From positions 41,103-105,102 of the forward strand of contig CAZPKC010000007.1 of assembly GCA_964587125.1 (NCBI GenBank): a stretch of DNA of 64,000 nt, read 5' to 3'. Numbering within the stretch: position 1 is the stretch's first letter; each line of letters begins with the position of its first letter. Shown piece after piece: positions 17,708 to 25,724 of the stretch. Under the pieces are notes generated by a model. That model was not told the DNA's origin. It was given only the letters and a program-made list of their open reading frames with translations, and searched no databases. The stretch comes from CAIXLI01 sp964587125 (GTDB lineage Bacteria; Pseudomonadota; Alphaproteobacteria; UBA9219). A program made the translations under genes and the position numbers.

Positions 17708-18283
17708 TTAGAAAGCATTCCGCTTTAAAAACCTTAGCGTTGTGTCGCCGTAACCACGTTCGAGCACGACTTCGCAGTCTGAAAGCGGTTCGAAGGATTC
17801 TTTTTTGGCCGTTTCGGCGACGATGACGGCGTGGGATGCTATCCAGCCTGCGGCATCGAGCGCGGCGAAAGCCGGAGGGATGAGATTTTTGCGATAGGGA
17901 GGCGCGAGGAAAACAAGTTTACAGGGATTTTGTTGTGAGCGCGGCGGCAGCGTCGAATCCGCCGAAAGGATTTGGCATTTGTCGGCGATGCCGAGCGTCG
18001 CAGCGTTCTGGCGCGCGATTTTTAGGGCTTGCATGTCTTTATCAAACAACGTCGCGTGCCCTGCCCCCCACGAGATCGCCTCGAACGCCAAAGCCCCCGT
18101 CCCGCAAAACGCGTCGAGGACGGATACATCCGGCTCGAACAGGTCGCCGATATTTTTTCCCCAATCCCGATGAGCGAGAATGTTGAACAGCGCCTCGCGG
18201 ACGCGATCCCTCATCGGCCTTGTGACAAGGCTAAGCGGCGGTTCGATTTTCCGCCCCGACAATGTTCCGCCGACGATACGCAT
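17708..18283 (-). CDS. rsmD: 16S rRNA (guanine-N2-)-methyltransferase RsmD, altered catalytic motif
   Basis: A 191-residue Rossmann methyltransferase of the RsmD family, which methylates G966 of 16S rRNA. It carries the family N-terminus MRIVGGTLSGRKI, TRPMRDRVREALFNIL, the SAM-binding VLDAFCGTGALAFEA (55-69) and the acidic LFDKD. The catalytic motif, normally (D/N)PPY, here reads A127-P-P-Y: codon GCG at 17903-17905 replaces an Asp or Asn codon. Activity may therefore be reduced or lost. Its start overlaps the stop of the upstream rluB-like gene as TAATG. Confidence 0.9.
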   Translation of the reverse strand: MRIVGGTLSGRKIEPPLSLVTRPMRDRVREALFNILAHRDWGKNIGDLFEPDVSVLDAFCGTGALAFEAISWGAGHATLFDKDMQALKIARQNAATLGIADKCQILSADSTLPPRSQQNPCKLVFLAPPYRKNLIPPAFAALDAAGWIASHAVIVAETAKKESFEPLSDCEVVLERGYGDTTLRFLKRNAF

Positions 18284-19053
18284 TATTTGCCCTTCCGCAT
18301 CTCGAAAAAATTGCCGAGCGAGTCGCGCAAAGCGCGGCGCGGGATTTCCTCGATGCCGCCGCGCGGCAATTTGCCCAAGGGAAACGGTCCGAACGCCACG
18401 CGAATAAGCCGCGTCACCTGCAAACCGAGATATTCCATAATCTTGCGGACTTCGCGGTTTTTACCTTCGCGGATTGTGACGGCTAACCACTTATTTGTGC
18501 CTTCTTCTTTTGTCTTTTCTATTTCGATTCTCACTGGCTCGTAGCGGATTCCTGAAATCGTCACGCCTTTGGCGACCGACGCCAGTTTCGCCGGATCGAT
18601 ATCCCCATATATGCGCACGCGGTAATGCCGGAGCCACGCGTTCGCGGGCAATTCGAGATGCCTCGCTAGTTCTCCGTCGTTCGTCAGAAGAAGCAGGCCT
18701 TCGGTATTGAAATCTAGCCGCCCGACGCTGACGACGCGCGGCATTTCCGGTGGAAGCTTTTCGAATACCGTCGGACGCCCCTGAGGATCGCGCGAGGTCG
18801 TGATCGTTCCTGCCGGTTTGTGATACCTCCAGATACGAGTCTCTTCGGGCGCATTGAGGGGAGTGCCGTCTACAAGAATGACGCTGGTCTCGGTGACGTT
18901 GAGCGCGGGCGAGGACAGAATAGTGCCGTCCACGCTCACGCGGCCATCTGCAATCATCCTTTCGGCATCGCGGCGCGAGCAAATTCCCGAACGCGCCAGC
19001 CGTTTGGCGATCCTCTCGCCTTCGAAATTTGATTTATTGTCTTTTGTGTTCAT
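18283..19053 (-). CDS. rluB: 23S rRNA pseudouridine synthase (RluB/RsuA family)
   Basis: A 256-residue pseudouridine synthase. Residues 12-55 are an S4 RNA-binding domain (RIAKRLARSGICSRRDAERMIADGRVSVDG). The catalytic domain carries VGRLDFNTEGLLLLTNDG with the active-site Asp in RLD, and later REGKNREVRKIMEYLGLQVTRLIRVAFGPF. RluB is favoured over RsuA by the cluster with rsmD and tadA. I chose the ATG at 19053; the 63-codon extension runs antisense through tadA and is not credible. It is divergent from tadA, with 43 nt between start codons. Confidence 0.9.
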   Translation of the reverse strand: MNTKDNKSNFEGERIAKRLARSGICSRRDAERMIADGRVSVDGTILSSPALNVTETSVILVDGTPLNAPEETRIWRYHKPAGTITTSRDPQGRPTVFEKLPPEMPRVVSVGRLDFNTEGLLLLTNDGELARHLELPANAWLRHYRVRIYGDIDPAKLASVAKGVTISGIRYEPVRIEIEKTKEEGTNKWLAVTIREGKNREVRKIMEYLGLQVTRLIRVAFGPFPLGKLPRGGIEEIPRRALRDSLGNFFEMRKGK

Positions 19054-19096
19054 AAGCGGCAACATAAAGAAAATATGTATCCAGGTCGAGAGTAAG

Positions 19097-19540
19097 ATGC
19101 CCAATTTTATGGAAATGGCTTTGGCCGAGGCTGAATCCGCCGCCCAAAGGGGCGAAGTTCCCGTCGGCGCGGTGCTGGTTTCCTCTACCGGCAACATTCT
19201 GGCCCGCGCGGGCAACCAGACCGAGGCCGACGCCGACCCCACTGCTCACGCCGAAATGCTTGTGTTGCGCATTGCCGCAAAAAAACGCGGTTCTCCCCGC
19301 CTGACGGACTGCGATCTTTACGTGACTCTCGAACCTTGCGCGATGTGCGCTGCCGCCATCAGCGGCGCACGGTTGCGGCGCGTCGTTTTCGCCGCTTACG
19401 ATCCGAAAAGCGGCGCCGTCGAACATGGGCCGCGCTTCTTCTCTCAGCCAACGTGTCATCACGCGCCTGAGATCGTTGGCGGCGTCGATGAAAAACGCGC
19501 GCAAGCAATGCTGAAAAAGTTCTTCGCCGAGAAACGGTAA
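19097..19540 (+). CDS. tadA: tRNA-specific adenosine deaminase TadA
   Basis: A 147-residue zinc deaminase that converts A34 to inosine in tRNA-Arg(ACG). The zinc and proton-transfer residues are visible in TAHAEM (HAE, near residue 55) and EPCAMC (PCxxC). RVVFAAYDPKSGAVEHG matches the family. The start at 19097 follows GAGAGTAAG; upstream in-frame codons run antisense through the rluB start. The tadA / rluB-rsmD divergent arrangement is common in alphaproteobacteria. Confidence 0.94.
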   Translation: MPNFMEMALAEAESAAQRGEVPVGAVLVSSTGNILARAGNQTEADADPTAHAEMLVLRIAAKKRGSPRLTDCDLYVTLEPCAMCAAAISGARLRRVVFAAYDPKSGAVEHGPRFFSQPTCHHAPEIVGGVDEKRAQAMLKKFFAEKR

Positions 19541-19754
19541 CATCCGGATTCATCTTTCGTTAGTAATTGACGCTCAAAGATGAGATCCATCGCGCGCGCA
19601 GAGTCGCCTTCGTTCGCGTATTTTCTTTTCGTCTGAACTTTTTCCGCGCATCGATGACGCTGCGCGCGGGAATTTTTTCTGTTGCGCGGATGCAACGCAC
19701 CCTGACGATGCGACTTGTTCGCCGCCGAATTTCCGATCGATGGTCAAAATCTTG

Positions 19755-19783
19755 TTGACTCTTTTCAAGACAAGACACAACAT
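19755..19783 (+). promoter_or_regulatory. Possible promoter of the lysine-rich microprotein gene
   Basis: TTGACT (19755-19760), a 17-nt spacer, then CAACAT (19778-19783). The -35 is good and the -10 weak. The same GTTGACT also pairs with AGTCAAC at 19800-19806, so a leader hairpin or operator is an alternative reading. Confidence 0.35.
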
Positions 19784-19821
19784 CATCGCACTCTACTCTA
19801 GTCAACTCTAAGGAGGTCACT

Positions 19822-19887
19822 ATGGCTGCCAAGAAAAAAGCAAAGAAGAAAGTTGTCAAGAAGGCTAAAAAGGGAAAGAAGAAATAA
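19822..19887 (+). CDS. 21-residue lysine-rich microprotein (histone H1 tail-like)
   Basis: An ATG opens 21 codons: Met-Ala-Ala then runs of Lys broken by Ala, Val and Gly, with 13 of 21 residues Lys and no acidic residue. A near-perfect Shine-Dalgarno (AAGGAGG, 19810-19816) sits 5 nt before the ATG, and a strong intrinsic terminator follows 34 nt after the TAA. It therefore has the anatomy of a well-expressed single gene. The KKAKK pattern resembles the tails of bacterial histone H1-like proteins (Hc1, AlgP), which bind DNA or RNA by charge. No longer frame continues it, so it is not a truncated reading of a larger gene in this window. Function is inferred from composition only. Confidence 0.7.
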   Translation: MAAKKKAKKKVVKKAKKGKKK

Positions 19888-19921
19888 TTTCTGTCGCTTT
19901 AATGCGATAGTTATTCTCTTC

Positions 19922-19980
19922 AACCCCCGTTCGGTTGGCTTACGCGATTGCTGGCAAGCCGAACGGGGGTTAAGTTTTTT
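19922..19980 (+). terminator. Strong terminator after the lysine-rich microprotein gene
   Basis: Arms AACCCCCGTTCGG (19922-19934) and CCGAACGGGGGTT (19959-19971) pair perfectly over 13 bp, with further weak pairing inside, followed by AAGTTTTTT. This is one of the strongest intrinsic terminators in the window. Confidence 0.85.
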
Positions 19981-20501
19981 GGGGGCCTTTGCGACGCTTC
20001 AATAACGCTTTAAACACTGGCCTTAACGATAAATGGTCTGTTTTTTTATATAAAAATATTTTCCGGCTTTTCACTCAGAATTTTTACGCGTTTCCTTTCG
20101 GAAATAGATGTCTGACGTTTCGAGAACATTCGCTTTTTTCTTTCGCTCACAAAGAAAAATCGATGGACGAAGACGGACGAGCAAACAGAAAAATGCCTTT
20201 CCGTTTATATTTCCGGTGTTCCGATTTTTTATTTCCGCGCCTTCGACCGATTCGCCGCGAAGAGTTTTCGGGCGCAAAAATATCCGGAAATATCAAAACT
20301 CCCCCTCCTCGCCGTTCGGTGGAGCGCGAAACGGATTTCCCCCTCTTCTAACGGCCCTCGCCACCAAGTGAATCGCCCAAACGTGGTTAAATTTTTTGTT
20401 AACACTTTGTTTGTCTTTCGCGCATAGCCTTCTATTCTAGCGAAGACATATAAGATTTCTTCAAGGTCTGATCTGCCAAACAAGCCCCCGAGGGTGCGTC
20501 G
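19981..20501. other. Gene-free region upstream of the autotransporter
   Basis: About 520 AT-rich bases with short open frames on both strands, none with family-like sequence or a good ribosome site. It probably holds the autotransporter promoter and a long leader; I cannot fix the boxes. Near 20390-20415 there is a TTAAATTTTTTGTTAACA stretch. Confidence 0.5.
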
Positions 20502-22730
20502 ATGAATTGTACGTCAAAACAATGTCTCCTTGCCTGCGCTTCGGTACTGGCGATGGCGGCGATGCAGCCAGATCCTGCGTGTGCCGATGTTTCCATCGAC
20601 AACACGACCGTTTCGGAAACGAGCGTTACCGGAGCCATTACCTACATGGGTTCGGGAACGTTGACGATCACCGGCGGCGGAAATGCCGTAACGACGGTGA
20701 CGGTCTCGCCGACCGACAACGGCGTATTGAATTTGAACTATTCCAGTGGAACGAATACTTTTAACTCCATCGGCAGTTCCTCCGGAGAACTTGCCCTTCT
20801 GGCGATCGGCGGCACAGGCGTGACAAGCGCCGGCAGCGTGGTCGCGGCGGCATTAAGCTTTGGGGCTGACGGAACGTTGAATATAACGGGGACCTCCGGC
20901 GGGTCCAACATTGGAACGGTGCAAGTTTCGACGGGCAATACCGGCACGCTGACCCTGAGCAATACCAGCGGCACGAACACTTTCGGAACGATTGGCGGCT
21001 CCCTGACACCTCTCTATGCCCTGAATATCGACGGCGACGGCGGTACAGTCGCTGTGACGGGAGATACATTCGCAACGACCGTAACCATCGGCAACGGGGC
21101 AACTTTGAGCAGCCTCGGCTACATCACAGGAAACGTGAACGTTTCTTCTGGGGGCACCCTGAGCATCGGCGCAACCGGAAATACTTTGACGGGCGCTTTG
21201 GCCAATAACGGCACGTTGAGCCTCGGCACAAATACGTTGGCCGTCAGCGGCAATATAACCGGCACGGACGCCATTATCAGAACCACTCTGGGCAGTTTAT
21301 CGACCGGATATGGTTATATCGACAACAATGAATCCCTTACCACGACAAACGCAACTTTTTCTAACGCATTGACCATAGAGCCATTTGTCGCGAGCGGGGC
21401 TCCCATTGTGAACGGAAGCAAAGTCGTCTTGATTATGGGCGATACAAGCAAATCTACGGTTAGCCTCGGCTCGATTGTCCCGTCCTTTCATTCCGGCGGC
21501 TTCAGTTGGACTGCAACAACGGGAAGCGGGGGAACGGATGTTTATGGAAACCCTATTTACGGATCGGACATCGTTTTGACGGCAGCGACGTTTAATGCGG
21601 CAAACGTTGCAGGGGTTAATCCCATCCTCGCGACAGGTGCCAACGGCTTGGACAGATATACGGGCTCGAATGCCGACGTGCAGGCGCTTCAGGAAGCGGA
21701 AGGCGCTCTTACCTCGTCAAGCGATCTCAACAAGGCGGGCGCACAATTGTCTCCGCAAGTCAACGGCGTGAGGCAGATTTCTACGTTCGGCGTCGTTAAT
21801 GCTGCGCTTGATACTCTTCTGACGCGCAACTATACCCTGCGCGTCGCCCAAATCGCCAAAAGCGGTGTGGCTTCGGGCGAGGCCTTTGATGGATATGGAT
21901 TCTGGGCGCAGGGTTTTGGCTCGTTCGCAGATCAGGGCGCGCGGGAAGGCGTTGACGGCTTTAACTCGACCTCCGGCGGCGCCGCTTTCGGCGGAGATAC
22001 TCGCGTGAACAAAAACGTGCGCGTCGGCGCGTTGTTCGCCTATGCCAACACAAACGTCAACGAAACCGGAAATCTTACCGGCAGCGGCATGAAGATCAAT
22101 TCCTATATCGGGACGGCCTATGGTTCCTATACGGGAAAGCGCTGGTACGTGGATGGCAACATGACGTTCGGATACCATGATTATAATACCACGCGCCTTG
22201 TCAATTTCTCGGGCGCGACAAGCCAAACAGCTCAAGGCTCTTTTTCGGGAGAGCAATACGGCGCAGGCGCCGAAGTTGGGTATCCTCTTCTAGCTTATTC
22301 GAAAACCATCGTCACCCCCTATGCCTCACTGACGTACAATTACTTGACGCAGGACAGCTATACCGAAACCGGCGCTCCCGGAGCGGATTTGACGGTTAAC
22401 AGCTCGGACACGTCTTCCCTGCGTTCGGGCCTCGGCACAAAAATTTCAGTTCCCATGGGATCGGCGGAAGACTGGAGTTTTACCCCGAACGCCCACTTGG
22501 CGTGGATGCATGAGTTCTTCGACGACGCTCCGACGATGACCTCAAGCTTCGCGGGAGGGTCTCCCTTCTCGACACCGGGCATAAAAATGGCTCAGGAAGC
22601 GGGGGTTGCAGGCGTCGGATTGGACATGAAATCGACTGGCGGATTAGCCGTTTCCGCGAAGTACGATTTCGAGGTACGCGACCATTATCTCGGAAACAAC
22701 TTCATGCTCCAGTTGCGGCAAAGCTTCTGA
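20502..22730 (+). CDS. Autotransporter (type Va secretion) with beta-domain
   Basis: A 742-residue surface protein. A signal peptide (about 1-29, ending PACADV) precedes a Ser/Thr/Gly/Asn-rich passenger with repeats such as SGTNTFNSIGSS and SGTNTFGTIGGS, typical of a beta-helix. The C-terminal part from about residue 465 (GYGFWAQGFGSFAD) is the 12-strand autotransporter barrel, ending in the terminal phenylalanine LRQSF required for BAM insertion. I see no protease or lipase motif in the passenger, so an adhesin-like role is the likeliest inference. A GAGGG lies 7 nt before the ATG. It is monocistronic. Confidence 0.92.
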   Translation: MNCTSKQCLLACASVLAMAAMQPDPACADVSIDNTTVSETSVTGAITYMGSGTLTITGGGNAVTTVTVSPTDNGVLNLNYSSGTNTFNSIGSSSGELALLAIGGTGVTSAGSVVAAALSFGADGTLNITGTSGGSNIGTVQVSTGNTGTLTLSNTSGTNTFGTIGGSLTPLYALNIDGDGGTVAVTGDTFATTVTIGNGATLSSLGYITGNVNVSSGGTLSIGATGNTLTGALANNGTLSLGTNTLAVSGNITGTDAIIRTTLGSLSTGYGYIDNNESLTTTNATFSNALTIEPFVASGAPIVNGSKVVLIMGDTSKSTVSLGSIVPSFHSGGFSWTATTGSGGTDVYGNPIYGSDIVLTAATFNAANVAGVNPILATGANGLDRYTGSNADVQALQEAEGALTSSSDLNKAGAQLSPQVNGVRQISTFGVVNAALDTLLTRNYTLRVAQIAKSGVASGEAFDGYGFWAQGFGSFADQGAREGVDGFNSTSGGAAFGGDTRVNKNVRVGALFAYANTNVNETGNLTGSGMKINSYIGTAYGSYTGKRWYVDGNMTFGYHDYNTTRLVNFSGATSQTAQGSFSGEQYGAGAEVGYPLLAYSKTIVTPYASLTYNYLTQDSYTETGAPGADLTVNSSDTSSLRSGLGTKISVPMGSAEDWSFTPNAHLAWMHEFFDDAPTMTSSFAGGSPFSTPGIKMAQEAGVAGVGLDMKSTGGLAVSAKYDFEVRDHYLGNNFMLQLRQSF

Positions 22731-22757
22731 ACGGCGTTCTTTTAACCAAAAAGCACC

Positions 22758-22786
22758 TTGGCGAACGGCAGGAGTGTTGCTATAGA
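22758..22786 (+). promoter_or_regulatory. Promoter of tRNA-Leu
   Basis: TTGGCG (22758-22763), a 17-nt spacer, then TATAGA (22781-22786). The predicted start is only a few bases before the mature tRNA 5' end at 22798, as is common for stable RNA genes. Confidence 0.6.
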
Positions 22787-22797
22787 GGGCGCCTTGT

Positions 22798-22884
22798 GCG
22801 GGTATGGCGGAACTGGTAGACGCGACAGACTCAAAATCTGTTTTCTTCACGGGAGTGTGGGTTCAAGTCCCTCTACCCGCACCA
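22798..22884 (+). tRNA. tRNA-Leu (CAA)
   Basis: An 87-nt tRNA with the CCA encoded. The acceptor arm GCGGGTA pairs with TACCCGC. The anticodon loop CTCAAAA between ACAGA and TCTGT gives anticodon CAA, reading UUG. A long variable arm (class II) and the T-arm GGTTCAAGTCC are present. Class II shape and anticodon agree on leucine. Confidence 0.95.
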
Positions 22885-22920
22885 AGAAAAAGCCTCCCGC
22901 TCTTTGGGAGGCTTTTTCTT
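22885..22920 (+). terminator. Terminator of tRNA-Leu
   Basis: Stem AAGAAAAAGCCTCCC / GGGAGGCTTTTTCTT around a 7-nt loop, directly abutting the tRNA 3' end. The symmetrical A and T runs would let it work in both directions. Confidence 0.85.
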
Positions 22921-23039
22921 GGTATAAATACAGAGTGTACTTGAACCCCTTGGAGTTCACAAAACAATTCAGTGGACTGTTTTGCGCGTAGGAGCGAAGA
23001 TAAGTATATGAATCGGATTTTCCGTTTATGGAGGGCATT

Positions 23040-23339
23040 ATGGTCATAGGCATTACTCCTGCTGATCGCGTCGAACTTTCCAGCGAGTACCTCTCTTATG
23101 AAGAGAAAAAGGGCAAACTTCAGAATTTGATCTTCTTTGAGGGCATGGCTATAGGCATAGGCGTCATCGTCGGCATATTTTCGGATGTCACGTCGGGGAG
23201 GCTGTCTCCTTCTTTTGCTTTTTCATTATTGCAAGCAACGATAGTATTGACGACCATTGGCATTGGAATCGGCGAAGCTGCCACCCTTCTTCGCCCAGAT
23301 CCTAAGAATAGCGCCATATACGATGCGCTTACCCGGTAA
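23040..23339 (+). CDS. Small predicted inner-membrane protein
   Basis: A 99-residue protein. A polar, charged N-terminus (DRVELSSEYLSYEEKKGKL) is followed by two hydrophobic helices, about residues 33-50 (FFEGMAIGIGVIVGIF) and 62-82 (SLLQATIVLTTIGIGIG). A short cytoplasmic-looking tail completes it. GGAGG at 23030-23034 sits 5 nt before the ATG at 23040, so I prefer this to the ATG at 23028. No family recognised. It lies between tRNA-Leu and nrdR on the same strand. Confidence 0.6.
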   Translation: MVIGITPADRVELSSEYLSYEEKKGKLQNLIFFEGMAIGIGVIVGIFSDVTSGRLSPSFAFSLLQATIVLTTIGIGIGEAATLLRPDPKNSAIYDALTR

Positions 23340-23408
23340 TATAGGATAAACGTTTAGCCGTCGTTTTATCGAGAGTTTTTCCCGCGAATCACCCCCTAAG
23401 GATGCCGG

Positions 23409-23437
23409 TTGATTACAATCTCTTGTGCGTTTATAGT
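23409..23437 (+). promoter_or_regulatory. Promoter of the nrdR-ribE-hemW operon
   Basis: TTGATT (23409-23414), a 17-nt spacer, TATAGT (23432-23437), about 40 nt before the nrdR ATG. An inverted repeat, GTTTAGCCG at 23352-23360 and CGGCTAAAC at 23444-23452, brackets it; its role is unknown. Confidence 0.6.
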
Positions 23438-23478
23438 TCATTCCGGCTAAACAAGGGATTTATCCTTAAGGAAGTTTC

Positions 23479-23937
23479 ATGCGTTGCCCTTTTTGCGGAG
23501 CGGACGACACGCAAGTGAAAGATAGCCGTCCGACGGAAGACAACGCCGCGATCCGGCGGAGGCGTTTTTGCGTCAAGTGCGACGCGCGCTTCACGACGTT
23601 CGAGCGCGTGCAATTGCGCGAAATGATGGTGATCAAGCGCAACGGCGATAAAGAGCCCTTCGACCGCGACAAAGTTTTGCGTTCGATGCGTGTCGCGCTA
23701 CGCAAGCGCCCCGTGGACGACGAGCGCATCGAGCAAATCACGAACAGCGTCGTGCGGCAGCTGGAATCTCTGGGCGAAGGCGAAATAACGGCGGCCGGAA
23801 TTGGCGATCACGTCATGGATGCCTTGCGCAAACTCGATCATGTCGCCTACGTCCGCTATGCTTCGGTCTATAAAGATTTCCGCTCACCCGGCGATTTCGA
23901 AGCTTTCGTCGATACGTTGAAGAAAGAGTCGGCCTAA
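23479..23937 (+). CDS. nrdR: Transcriptional repressor NrdR
   Basis: A 152-residue regulator of ribonucleotide reductase genes. The N-terminal zinc ribbon has Cys pairs at 3/6 and 31/34 (MRCPFCGADD and FCVKCDARFTTFE). The ATP-cone domain follows (VIKRNGDKEPFDRDKVLRSM), which senses ATP/dATP. AAGGAAG precedes the ATG. It begins an operon with ribE and hemW; in many relatives ribD lies between nrdR and ribE, but it is absent here. Confidence 0.95.
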   Translation: MRCPFCGADDTQVKDSRPTEDNAAIRRRRFCVKCDARFTTFERVQLREMMVIKRNGDKEPFDRDKVLRSMRVALRKRPVDDERIEQITNSVVRQLESLGEGEITAAGIGDHVMDALRKLDHVAYVRYASVYKDFRSPGDFEAFVDTLKKESA

Positions 23938-23967
23938 CCTCCCCTCCTCAATCGAGAACGCACACCT

Positions 23968-24561
23968 ATGTTCACAGGTATTATTCGGGATATTGGAACC
24001 GTTGCCGATATCGCTAAAAGCGACGACTGGGTCCTTAAGATCAAAACCGACAAGTTGCCGCTTTTTAACGTATCGGTCGGCTCATCCATCGCTTGTTCGG
24101 GCATATGCCTGACCGTTATTTCGAAAACGTACAATGTCTTTCAGGTGCAGGTTTCCGCCGAAACTCTCAAAAGAACGACGGTGATGAACTGGGTTCCGGG
24201 TGCACCCGTCAATCTAGAACCATCCTTGCGCATGGGCGACGAGATGGGCGGGCATATTGTGACGGGGCATATCGATGGCGTGGCTTTTGTCGTCGCCAAG
24301 GAGAAAGTCGGCGATAGCGTGCGCTTGCAGTTCGACGCGCCGCATGAATTGGCGCGTTTTTTAGCGCCTAAGGGATCGGTGACGATAGACGGTGTTTCAT
24401 TGACGGTGAACGAAATCGACCACGCGCTTTTTAACGTCAATATCATCCCCCATACGCAAAACGCGACGACTTTGGGCAAGCTTTCGGTTGGAGACGGCGT
24501 CAATTTCGAAGCGGATATGCTCGCGCGTTACGTCGAACGCCTGTTGCAACAGCAAGAATGA
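23968..24561 (+). CDS. ribE: Riboflavin synthase alpha chain
   Basis: A 197-residue enzyme that dismutates two 6,7-dimethyl-8-ribityllumazine molecules to riboflavin. It begins MFTGIIRDIGTV and contains two homologous lumazine-binding barrels, with repeated features such as SIACSGICLTV in the first and VTIDGVSLTVNEI in the second. The C-terminal helix for trimerisation is present. It lies 30 nt after nrdR and overlaps hemW by 4 nt. Confidence 0.94.
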   Translation: MFTGIIRDIGTVADIAKSDDWVLKIKTDKLPLFNVSVGSSIACSGICLTVISKTYNVFQVQVSAETLKRTTVMNWVPGAPVNLEPSLRMGDEMGGHIVTGHIDGVAFVVAKEKVGDSVRLQFDAPHELARFLAPKGSVTIDGVSLTVNEIDHALFNVNIIPHTQNATTLGKLSVGDGVNFEADMLARYVERLLQQQE

Positions 24562-25724
24562 TCGCCGTTTATATTCATTGGCCGTTTTGCGTTTCCAAAT
24601 GCCCCTATTGCGACTTTAACTCGCGCAAAGGCGACGTTTCGGATCAGGAAATATGGCGGCGTGCATACCGGCGCGAACTGGAACATGATGCGGATTTGCT
24701 TTCTCGCCAAAGCGTCGGTTCCGTTTTCTTTGGTGGCGGAACGCCATCTTTGATGGAAGCGCGCACCGTCGATTCCGTTCTGCAAGACATCGCCCGGTTG
24801 TGGAGCGTCGATAAAGACGCCGAGATCACGCTCGAAGCCAATCCTTCCTCGGCTGAATCCGCAAAATTTGCCGATTTTCGCAAGGTTGGCGTCAATCGGC
24901 TGTCGCTCGGCGTGCAATCGTTGAAAGACGACGCTTTAAAATTTCTTGGCCGCGCCCATAACGTCGAACAAGCCAAAAATGCGCTTACGCTCGCCGCAAA
25001 ACATTTTCCGCGTTTTTCCTTCGATTTAATCTATGCCTATCGGAATCAAACGCCAGAAATATGGGAGCAGGAATTGCATTCGGCGTTGGCTTATGCCGGG
25101 GATCATCTGTCGCTTTATCAACTCACGATCGAACCGCAAACGCCTTTTCACGCGCACATGCAGCGCGGAGAAATGATTGCATCCTCAGGCGACGACGCAG
25201 CTGCGATGTTCGAAGCGACGCAGGAGATTATGAATGCCGCAGGGCTGCCCGCCTATGAAATTTCAAACCACGCGCGAAAAGGCCACGAAAGCCGTCATAA
25301 CCTGACCTATTGGCATTACGAGGATTATATAGGCATAGGGCCCGGGGCGCACGGTCGCATGCGCATCGGCCAAACGCGCCGTGCCGTTGAAAACATCCGC
25401 GCGCCCTATGTCTGGATGGAACATGTCGAAGCGCAAGGCTACGGCGTCAAATCCGATGAGACGCTCGACGATATCACGGCGATGCGCGAAGCCTTGATGA
25501 TGGGATTGCGCCTGACCGAAGGCATAGATTTAAATCGTTGGCGCGAGAAATTTCAGACCCCCCTGCCCGATTTTCTTTCCTCCGAACGCCTGGCAAAATT
25601 GGAAAAAGAAGGCCTTATCGCAAAAAACGAAAAAACTCTGCGCGCAACGCCCGCAGGGCTGCAACGGTTAAACGCGGTGTTGGGGTATTTGGATCTGGGT
25701 ATTAGTGAATTTAGGCGCGCCTAA
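24558..25724 (+). CDS. hemW: Radical SAM heme chaperone HemW
   Basis: A 388-residue radical SAM protein. The cluster motif C-x3-C-x2-C is in WPFCVSKCPYCDFN near residue 10. FFGGGTPSLM, the Glu-containing ITLEANPSS and RLSLGVQSL are SAM-binding motifs of the HemN/HemW family. The shorter length and lack of the extra N-terminal Cys of HemN favour HemW, which inserts heme into membrane proteins rather than oxidising coproporphyrinogen. Its ATG overlaps the ribE stop as ATGA. It converges with the next gene with overlapping stop codons. Confidence 0.9.
   Translation: MIAVYIHWPFCVSKCPYCDFNSRKGDVSDQEIWRRAYRRELEHDADLLSRQSVGSVFFGGGTPSLMEARTVDSVLQDIARLWSVDKDAEITLEANPSSAESAKFADFRKVGVNRLSLGVQSLKDDALKFLGRAHNVEQAKNALTLAAKHFPRFSFDLIYAYRNQTPEIWEQELHSALAYAGDHLSLYQLTIEPQTPFHAHMQRGEMIASSGDDAAAMFEATQEIMNAAGLPAYEISNHARKGHESRHNLTYWHYEDYIGIGPGAHGRMRIGQTRRAVENIRAPYVWMEHVEAQGYGVKSDETLDDITAMREALMMGLRLTEGIDLNRWREKFQTPLPDFLSSERLAKLEKEGLIAKNEKTLRATPAGLQRLNAVLGYLDLGISEFRRA

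Noticed and set aside
18854..19096. Long N-terminal extensions of tadA and rluB that overlap each other
   Set aside because: They run antisense through one another and add residues unlike the families; internal ATGs with correct family starts exist at 19097 and 19053.
19989..20483. Open frames of 68-120 codons upstream of the autotransporter
   Set aside because: No ribosome sites, low-complexity Arg/Lys/Phe-rich products, and overlapping frames on both strands; looks like non-coding AT-rich leader.
22798..22920. tRNA-Leu as an integration (att) site
   Set aside because: No integrase, no repeated tRNA 3' end and no mobile genes follow; only a terminator and a small membrane protein gene.
23937..23968. 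Missing ribD between nrdR and ribE as evidence of riboflavin auxotrophy
   Set aside because: ribD is often encoded elsewhere; the window cannot show its absence from the genome.
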